Program-made: the position numbers and the translations under genes | Notes under the pieces: generated by a model | The model's input: only the letters and a program-made list of their open reading frames with translations | Databases searched by the model: none | What the model was told of the DNA's origin: nothing | Shown here: in pieces, positions 23,101 through 32,100 of the stretch | Numbering within the stretch: position 1 is the stretch's first letter | Layout of the letters: each line of letters opens with the position of its first letter | Source: Symsagittifera roscoffensis | Lineage: Eukaryota; Xenacoelomorpha; Acoela; Convolutidae | NCBI RefSeq assembly: GCF_963678635.1 | Contig: NC_087067.1 | Span: forward strand, 61,535,857-61,599,856 | DNA: 64,000 nt | Direction: 5' to 3'

Positions 23101-26100
23101 GGTCAACCCGGGGTCAAGTCTCCCATAATCGGTTCGAGGTCACATGGGGTCGTACCTACCAAGCTTCATCCATATCCGACAAATACTTCAAGTTATCCCA
23201 CTTTTAAGGTTCATTATCACTTTTCCCGGGAAAGGTCAATTAGCACCAGAAAGGTCAACCGGGAGCTGAGACCTATAGGGGTCCTTTTTACCGGGGTGGG
23301 TTATACTACACATATAAGCCATAAAATCGATATGCCCTCGCGCATTATTTTTCGCAAATAGCCCATTAACACCTAAAAGGGGTGATATTCCCAAGTGCTA
23401 ATAGCCCGTGCCATTGTCACCCAGTAGGGTCATCATCCTAATATACGATAGACCATGTCACTATCTACCATCCCTCCAAGTTTCAGCTCCCTAGGGTCAT
23501 TGGGGGTCGAGAAGTAGCCTCCGGGAATCGTGTGGGGGTTTGTTTGTTTAGGGCATAAATCGGGCCGGGGTGACCTTGGAGATCTGGAATTCCAAACTTA
23601 AGCTTCCCTCATCCAGGGCTACCACATATTTAAAAATGAGCTCAATCGGATCATTAGTTAAGGGTTTCCGGTGGGGCCATTTGCACTTCCGGGAACCGTT
23701 ATCACTCGGCCCCCAGGGGGTCAAGCGGGTCCGGCGCTTTGCATGCCCGGGTCAAATCATCTCTAGTATCACTCCATTAAATTTCATAAAGTTCGCCCCA
23801 GTAGTTCCCAAGTTGGGGGGAGTTGGCGGGAGCTATTGCATTCACTATTTTCACTAAAGAGGGGGATTAATTCCATGAACTTAAGCAAACACACGTTTAG
23901 TTCGATCTTAACTTAACCACTCTATTATTTACCAATCTTTACCAGACGCTATCAACGAATCAGCTCTACTACTACTTAGTTTGCATGTTCAAGGTTCAAA
24001 GAAAAAGCCATGTACGTTATACAGTAGAATTACCGATTCTACAAAGTCGACATGGGATGGGTCAACTTGACTCTGAAAGGTATGTAGTAGTGTGTAGTTT
24101 GTGAACCATCATGCTTGTTATTGTGTTTAACCAAACATTCTTTAATTCTAACTAATTCATAGCTTGAAATTTGCTTAACCATAAGTTTAACAGAAAAATC
24201 ATGAAACTTAGACATCCAAAATCTGTTAAAACAGACTCAAACTCAAAAACTAATTGATCATCTTGTGATGGATAACCTTGCATGACTTAGCTGATTTACG
24301 CATCAGCTGTATAAACATCTGTGTCAGAGTGATAAATTGTATGGGTGGTGGTTTCGTTTTGGCCATCGGAGCGGTAAAGGAGAGTTTTTCAAGCGTGGAG
24401 TCTAGTTTGGGAGCATGTTAGCCAATAGTTGCAATTTCTGCAACTTCATTTTTTGTTCTGGCCACTTCTCGGCATGACGAAGGAGTTATGGCGCAGAGGT
24501 CCAGGGCGTTTGTTTTTGCCCGATTTTGACTACTTCAAAGAAAATACTTCTCATTTTAATTATCATTTTAACGCTCTTTCAAGCGTTATATAGAATATAT
24601 TTATATGCGGGCTTCACTATCTTGCCATGTTTAAGCTTTTTCTACTATTATTTTTGCATGTTTAACGAAAAAAAGTTTTTGCACGTTAAGCTATATCGTA
24701 TATTGCAATGGTTAAGATTTTTTGATTTTCCATTCTATTATATGATAAAAAACGGGTTTCATTATCTTGCTAAGCGTAAGCTTTTCATCGTATTATTTTT
24801 GCATGTTCTTTTTGCACGTTTAGTTTAAGCAAATCGTATATTGCAATGGTTAAGATTGATTTTTGATTTACAATTTTTATTCAGTGTTTTTTAGTCGAAA
24901 TTGAATAAACGCAACCCAAAAGTGGGAAGCTGTCAGGGTTTGCAAATTGGGCCTCTAAATTTAAGTACCAATTTTTTTAGCCTACAAGATACGAAGATTC
25001 TTTCGATTTTTTCGAAAGTTTTCATAAAACATGTAGTTGAAAATTTTTACAAAAATTGAAATTCTTAACCCTGTAGTTACAGTTTGTCAGTGTACTCTCA
25101 GGGATAAAAAAATCTTGCCTCAAAATATGGCTGCTCAAATCCATTTAATTTGCGATATGTGACGTTTTTTTACGCTTTTTTCAAAAATTTCAAAAGACTT
25201 ATATTTCAAAACTTGACATAAAATGAAGTTTTTAACTCCATAATGTGAGATGCTGTCAGTATAATTTCGGATATTGCAGATTGTGCCTCAAAATCTGACT
25301 GGTCAATTTTTTTGGTTTCCGAGATTTGACATCTTGTATGATTTTTTTTTCAAAAATTTTTTCAAAGAAATTTTATTAACATGGCAAAAGTTGAAATTCT
25401 CAAGTCTTGTGTTTGGGTGCTTTCAGGGTACTCTCAGGTGATTCAGATTTTGCCTCACCATATGAATGCTCAATTTTTTCAGCACACTTTCCTATAATGC
25501 TGTAATCTATTATATATTTAAATGCGGGCTTCATTATTTTTTTAATTTTTCAAAGAAACTTGAATTAAAAGAAAATAACGTTACAAAATTTGAAATTCGC
25601 AGCCTTACAGTGGGGTGTTCTCTCGGTACTCTCCAAGATTGCAGATCTTGCCTCCAATTTTTTGCTCAAAGCATCTTAGTTTTTGAGATATGCCGTTATT
25701 GGTTTCTAAAAACTGAAGATATTAATTCAATACTTTCAAAGTTCGAAATGCTCAAGACTATGGCAAGCTGCACTCAATGTCCTCTCTGGATGTTTGACTG
25801 GACGCTTATTGTGACTGCTCAGCGTCTTCTGTTTTCTTATATTTGGCGTTTTCATCTTTTTTGAAAATTTTCAAAAGTTTTATTTTTCAAATAAATACTT
25901 TTCAAATTTTGAAGTTAGTCGACCTTTTGGTGGTATGATGTCAGTTTACTAACAGCGGATGCATATATGGTCTCTCATCCTAATATTTTTGCTCATTTTT
26001 TCATTGAAATTACAATCAGTTAAAGAAAAAAAAGAGTCTGATATTTGAATATCATAAATATCAGGTCTTGAGGATTTTTTTGTTATTTTTTTTTGCACAA

Positions 26101-29100
26101 AAGGTCTTAAAATGCTTGAATAATGCGTGAATGCATTTGTGAATGTTCTCAGGTATATTTGTAATTTTTGAGTTCAATTCATGTTTCTTTGGTAAAAGAA
26201 AACTCAAATTACGCTTTGCAATTACGGAAGCGGACAGGGCGCGGAAAAAACGTGATCGATTTCTAGTTTCGAAAAGGGATTTTAGTTTTCAGATCTCCTT
26301 GCAGTATTAAAAATTTTGGGTTAGTTTTAAAGAAAAATGTGCTAATCATGAACAACTTGTACAATTCAAAGAGCTTTAACATGACGTATTTTTTTCTTCA
26401 AAAGTTGAGAAAAGTACAAATTTTAGCTAAGAGTAATGAACGTAGTGAGTACTCTTATATAGGTCTTGGTGATTTTTTTTTGTTCTTTTTTTTTCAGTAA
26501 AAGTGCTCTAATAACTATAGAAGTGCTTTCATACATATTAATGCTTTAATGAATGCACCTAGGTATATGTGCAATTTTTTGAGATACATTCAAGCTCATG
26601 TGCTAAAAGGTAGGCAAAATGCGCTCTCTGAATTTGAAAGCGTGTAAAAACGTGAAATTTTTTTGCGGCTTGGCTTGTGATTTTTAAAAAAAATTTCAGT
26701 GCATTTCCATTGTTCAAAGAAGGACAAACTCCGTAATCGAACGGCAAAAGTGTAAAGGTCCCGAATAACGTGATCGACGTATAATTTCGAAAATGGAAAT
26801 TATTTATGAGAATTCTCAGCGAAATAAGAGTTTTACCTATTGAATAACTTTTCTCAAATTGGGTTAGTTTTTTTTTAATTTAAAAAGTGTCCATCATAAA
26901 TTGTTCTAAAACTTCAAACAGCTTTCAGGCCATGTATTTTTTTTCTTTGATATTCAAAAGTTAGTTTTTACTTTCCTTGCGTTCATGATTCTTTTCCAAC
27001 TGTCAGTTGGCTATGTTTTTTTTTCGGTTTTGTTGAGTTCTTTTACACTCAACGTTTTTTTTTACACTCAACCGTTTACCAAATCACACAATAAAAGTTA
27101 CAGAAACCTTAAGTTTAAAGATGGTGATTTAGTGAGATTTCCTGATAAACTTTTGCAATTAAAAGAGCTTTAACTTGATAGTTTATTTTCTTCGAAAGTT
27201 AAAAAATGTTCAAAATTTTGATATCAATTTTTTTTTCGATTTCCTTGAATTCTTTTACACTCAACTATTAACCAAGTCACACAAAAAAAATAGAGAAATC
27301 GGAAGTACAAAGATGGTGATTTAGTAAAATTTCCTGATAAACATTTTTTTGAGGGATTTTGAAGATTGTTTGCTCGCCTATGGCAAAGATGCTAGGGTTA
27401 GAGGATTCCGACACACAGCTGATTTTTTGTAGTTCTATTTTTTCCATTTTTTCACCCTTGCGGGAGCTACTGTTTGGAATTTTTTTGCTTCTGTTCGCGA
27501 AATTGCAGCTTTACCTCTGTCAAAATATGTTGCGTTTTTTTTGTCAGAATCTCTAAATTGCACACGAAGACTTAATTTTCACTAGCTGTGTCTGTGGTAT
27601 TTTTTTCTGGTGTATGTGAAGTGCAGCTTTGTATCTGTGTTGAACAGCATTTTATAGCTATCCTATTTGACAAAGTGCATTATGTGCTGCCTTGTGACTC
27701 AGAAAAAATTATCCATTTAAGTAATATAAAATGCCATGGCTCTGGCCAAGTGAAGTTTTTGTATTTTGTAGGTCACCAAGGTTTTTGTGTATTTACTAAA
27801 CTTACTTTACAAGGGTTCAATTTTTCCTGGAAAATGTTGCTTCCCCCAAGATTGGCGTGAAATTTTCAAGTTTATTGCAGTTTGTTTCCAGCACGTGCAA
27901 ATTTTTTTGCCCTCATTAAAAAACCTTGATAATAGGTTCGTTCGGCGACTCATGGATAGCTTCAACTTCTTCCGTAGGGATAAGGTTTGGTTGATGAAGG
28001 GATACAAATCGTGAGGGGAATAGTAAATCTTCAGAAATGTTTTAAAAAACAAAAAGTTTAGTTTAGGGCATCAATTTTTACGTAATTCTATCTACGCAGG
28101 TGCTGATGCTGATCTCGAAAGCTGACGAAGTGCTGCGACAATGGCAAGACATAGTTTCTCAGCCGATCCCTCCAGAGGTCATTATCACCATGGACCAGTG
28201 GTTGGCAGCCATCCGCAAAGTGCAGGCCAGAAATCGAGAGGACACTAATAGCCAGGCCAATCGTCAGAGACACTTGACAGTGGTTCCTGCGAATGGTTTC
28301 ATGCCTGGTATGAATAACATGCAGGGTGGCAATTCATCTCGCGGACACGGTGTCAAAGGTGGGATCTGTTTGAAATTTAGGCTTGGGTTTTCAAAACTGT
28401 AGCGTTTCCTAGTTCAATTGAATTTTTCTAATGTTTTTCACAATTTTGGTAATAATTTCGTTCGTGTAGCACTTTCGTAATCCACGTTTAAAAAAAACAC
28501 TGAATCAATGTTACATTTTTGGGGGCTTGATTGTGCAAAAATGAAATAACATTGGGAACCTTGATAGAACTATCTACACTTGCGATCACGAACCTTCTTT
28601 TTTTTCTAACCTAACTCGCAAATAAAAGTGTTCACTTATTTGGAAATTTCATTGTAGCATTGGAAATTGCATAGCAACTGTTCTCAGCTTTATTTGTCGC
28701 TAGTGTTTTGTGCCTATTACGCTTCCGTGGCTGAGTGGATAGTGTGTTTACACTAGCGTCAGCTTATTGTATTATTAAGAACCCTCTTTTTTTCTAATCT
28801 AAGTTGCAAATATTGGTGCCAGTTTTGGGGCACCTTTACAGCTTTTTGATAGCATGTGCTTTGACCTGTAGCGTTTCCTAGTTGAATTGAATTTTTAACT
28901 GTTCCTCACAATTTTGGTAGCACTTTCGTTTGTGTAGCACTTTCGTAATCACGTTCAAAAAACACTGAATCAATGCTACATTTTGGGAAAACACGATTTG
29001 AGAAAATTTCTAACTCAATGTATCTCACAATTTTTAAAAAATGCATAATTTATACATAATGTGGCTTTATGCTTCGCGATTTACATGCAAAGTTATTGTG

Positions 29101-32100
29101 GATTTCTTCAGTTTGTTATGATTCAAATTATTACTTGCAAAATTGTGTCTATTTGAGTGATACTGAAAATGTCTTGATTGCAGTAGGTGGCAGGTCGATT
29201 TGTATACCTAGCCGAATTTTTGCTAATTCGAGGCTTATTTTTGATTTTTTCTTATTGCAATTTCTAGAGCTGCTTTTTTCATGTTCTCGCAAGTGTTTGC
29301 TTCGCCTCTGTGTCGATGTTTTGTCAGTGTCAATAAACAAAATACAAAAACCATATGTTTAAGTCGGGTAGTTTGTATTATAGTTTTCACAGGAAAATTT
29401 GAAAAAATGTTCAGTTAAGTTTATTTTTTACGCGCTTCATGTTTGGATTTCTTGATAAGTTTATTTCACATTCATGAGCAAAATAAATAGCAAATTACGC
29501 TATCTCAAAGCAATAGTGTAAATGGCGTGAAAAAGTTGATTTCTAGGGTCAAAAGACGATGTTATTTTAATTTGAGAAAACTAGATCAAAAAGCAAATTG
29601 TTGGTTCCGCTGGGATGTCTAAACTTCAAAGTTTTCAAATCCTAGATATCTCAGAGGCATAAAAGTTTTGTTTATTGGTCCAGTTTATTCGAATTGGGTC
29701 AGCTCTAGCAAAAAAGTATTCATCACAAAAATTCTGAAAACGCTTAGAAGCCAAAAGTCGTTGAAAATATAGGTCTAAACAGCGAACTTTCTTATAAAGG
29801 TCCATATAATTTTTTTTTCAGGAAAAGTTTGCTCAGTTCATTTCTGTGGTTAAAATGAAGGCGAATTCACTATCGAACAGCAAAATTGTAAAGTTCACGA
29901 TCTCAATTTTCAGTTTTGCTAGCGTAATAAACACCTTACTGCATTAACAGTTTCGCAACCCCTTGGAGAACCCTGACAGCCGCCACCATAGGGTTGTTTG
30001 TTTGAAATGTGTTGAAATAAACGCTGAACGAAAACGCCCGTTACATTGTATAGATGGATGATTCCCACCTTCACACTACACTGGGCTGCGCTCCTCCTTC
30101 CCTCCTATGATTAATACCATAATATGATTAAACAGGTTTTTTTAGCCTACGAAATTTTTGTTTTTTAAAGGTTAGATTTTCAACTCTATAGCGGTATTCT
30201 TATGAATTGCAAAATTTGCCTTCAAGTTTATTGTTCAAATGTATTTAGTTTTCGAGACATGATGTTTGTTTTTTATGGCGTTTTGTAAACATTTCATAAT
30301 TTTTGGATTAAAAAAACTTCATTTAAATTGGAATTGACTACCCAATATTTGCACGCTGTCAGGGTAAACTCAGGGGTTGCTGATATGGCCTGCATACAAA
30401 TGGTTGCTCTAACTCTAATGACCTCCGAGTTATGAATTTTTTGATATTTCAAAAATGGAAACAAGTTAGGATGGATTGTTGGAACCTTTTTTTTCAGATT
30501 CAACTATCTCTTAATCTATATAACTAGCCATCATTCCGTCTAGCAGTCCATCCTTCGAACTATCCCCTCATCAAGCCATCCATCGATCTTGTCAACCATA
30601 CAACGATATATCCATCCACTCGTCAAGTTCTTCATTCATCAAGCGATCCGTACAACCAGCCATCCGTCAAGCCATCTAGCTATGAATCCATCTAATCAAC
30701 GATTCTTTCAGCCATCAAAAAATTCTCAAATTTCAAAATTCTCGATCCTATGGCGGAGTCTTGTTAACTTTCCCAGAGATTCCAGATATTGCCTCCAAAT
30801 GTGACTGCTGATATCATTTCATTTTTGAGATCCAACCCGCGCAGTTATCAATCCATCCATCTATTCGTCTAGCAATCTAACCAGCCATTTAGCTATTCTT
30901 TCATCCTTTTATCGAATAAGCTAGCCAGCCGTGTATCAGTCCCTTCATTCATATAGCCACCCATCTATCTACATTTCCATCCATCAATCCAGCCAGCCAT
31001 ACACTCAGCCATCCGTCTATCAAGACGTTCATTGTATGGTTTCATCCAGTCAATATTTTCAGCATTCATACATCTAGCCATCCATTCAACGAAACAGCCA
31101 TCCATCGAACCATTCTTCTAGCGTGTCATCTATCTATCAATCGATCCAACCAGCTACCCATCCCGCCATCCAAACAGCTATGCATTCATCCAGCCATCCA
31201 TCCAGTATGATAACCATCCATTCATTCATCCATCGATCATTCAGCCTTGTATCGATCCCCCATTCTTTGATCCATTCAACCAGCCATCCATTAAACCATC
31301 AGTCTTTTCGTCTATCTTGCTCTCCAACCAACCAGCCATCTATCCATCCAAGCAGCTATCCTTCAATTCAGCCCTCTCTCAAGCCATCCATTACTCGAAT
31401 CAGCCATCCATTATTCAGACCAGCCATCTTTCATGCATCCATCGATCCCTCAATCCGTCTATACCCACTTCATGCTCCCATGCATCAAAACAATCAATCA
31501 TCTGTCTAGCCATACTTTGATCCAGCCATCAATCCATGTAGCTATCTGCCCACCCAAGCAGCCATCTATGAAGCCATCCATCCATCCAGTCAACCAACCT
31601 TTCGATCTAGCGATCTAGCCCTTCATCCGTCTTGCTTACCATTCAAACGGCCACCCAGCTATTAATCTAGCCATCGGTACATCCTGCCATCCTTCCAATG
31701 ATCCATCCATATCAGCCATTCATCATCGATCTAGCCATCCATACGTCCCGCATCTATTCATCCATAAAGCCGTGCATCTCATCACTAATCCGTACTGCCA
31801 TGTCTGGTTAGCCATTTCTTCATCCACTCATTGTTCCAACAAGCCATTAGTTTACCTGGCCATTAAGTGGTCCCTCCATGCCGCCATTCATCCATGCATC
31901 CATCCATCTAGTTTTCCAGTCGGCCATCTTTCTAGACCTTATTTGATCTAACCATCCAGTCATTCATCATCTCATCAATTCAGCCATCCATCCAACCAGT
32001 AATCCATCAAGCCATTATACAGTGCTGATTTAAATTAACCGGACAAACGCGTTAAACTTGAAATTTAAAACCCATTTTCTCAAATTGGGTTGAGTTTAGG

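Larger units (their letters stand above)
15480..24043 (-). mobile_element. Complete Ty3/Gypsy-like LTR retrotransposon without RT, antisense in intron 5
   Basis: Two near-identical long LTRs (15,480-17,882 and 21,651-24,043) start TGTAAACG and end TTCTACA on the plus strand. The 5 bp AAGTC flanks the element on both sides (15,475-15,479 and 24,044-24,048), so it is one insertion. The 3.77-kb interior is coded on the minus strand: gag, a short overlapping frame, then an integrase ORF. Only about 200 bp separate gag from the integrase ORF, so protease, reverse transcriptase and RNase H are absent. By eye the LTRs differ at about four bases plus one 10-bp indel, so the insertion is recent. It must have been copied in trans. 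Confidence 0.92.

Noticed and set aside
31123-31618. His/Pro/Ser/Gln-rich open frames in the CCATC array
   Set aside because: Openness is produced by the simple repeat; several overlapping frames are open at once.
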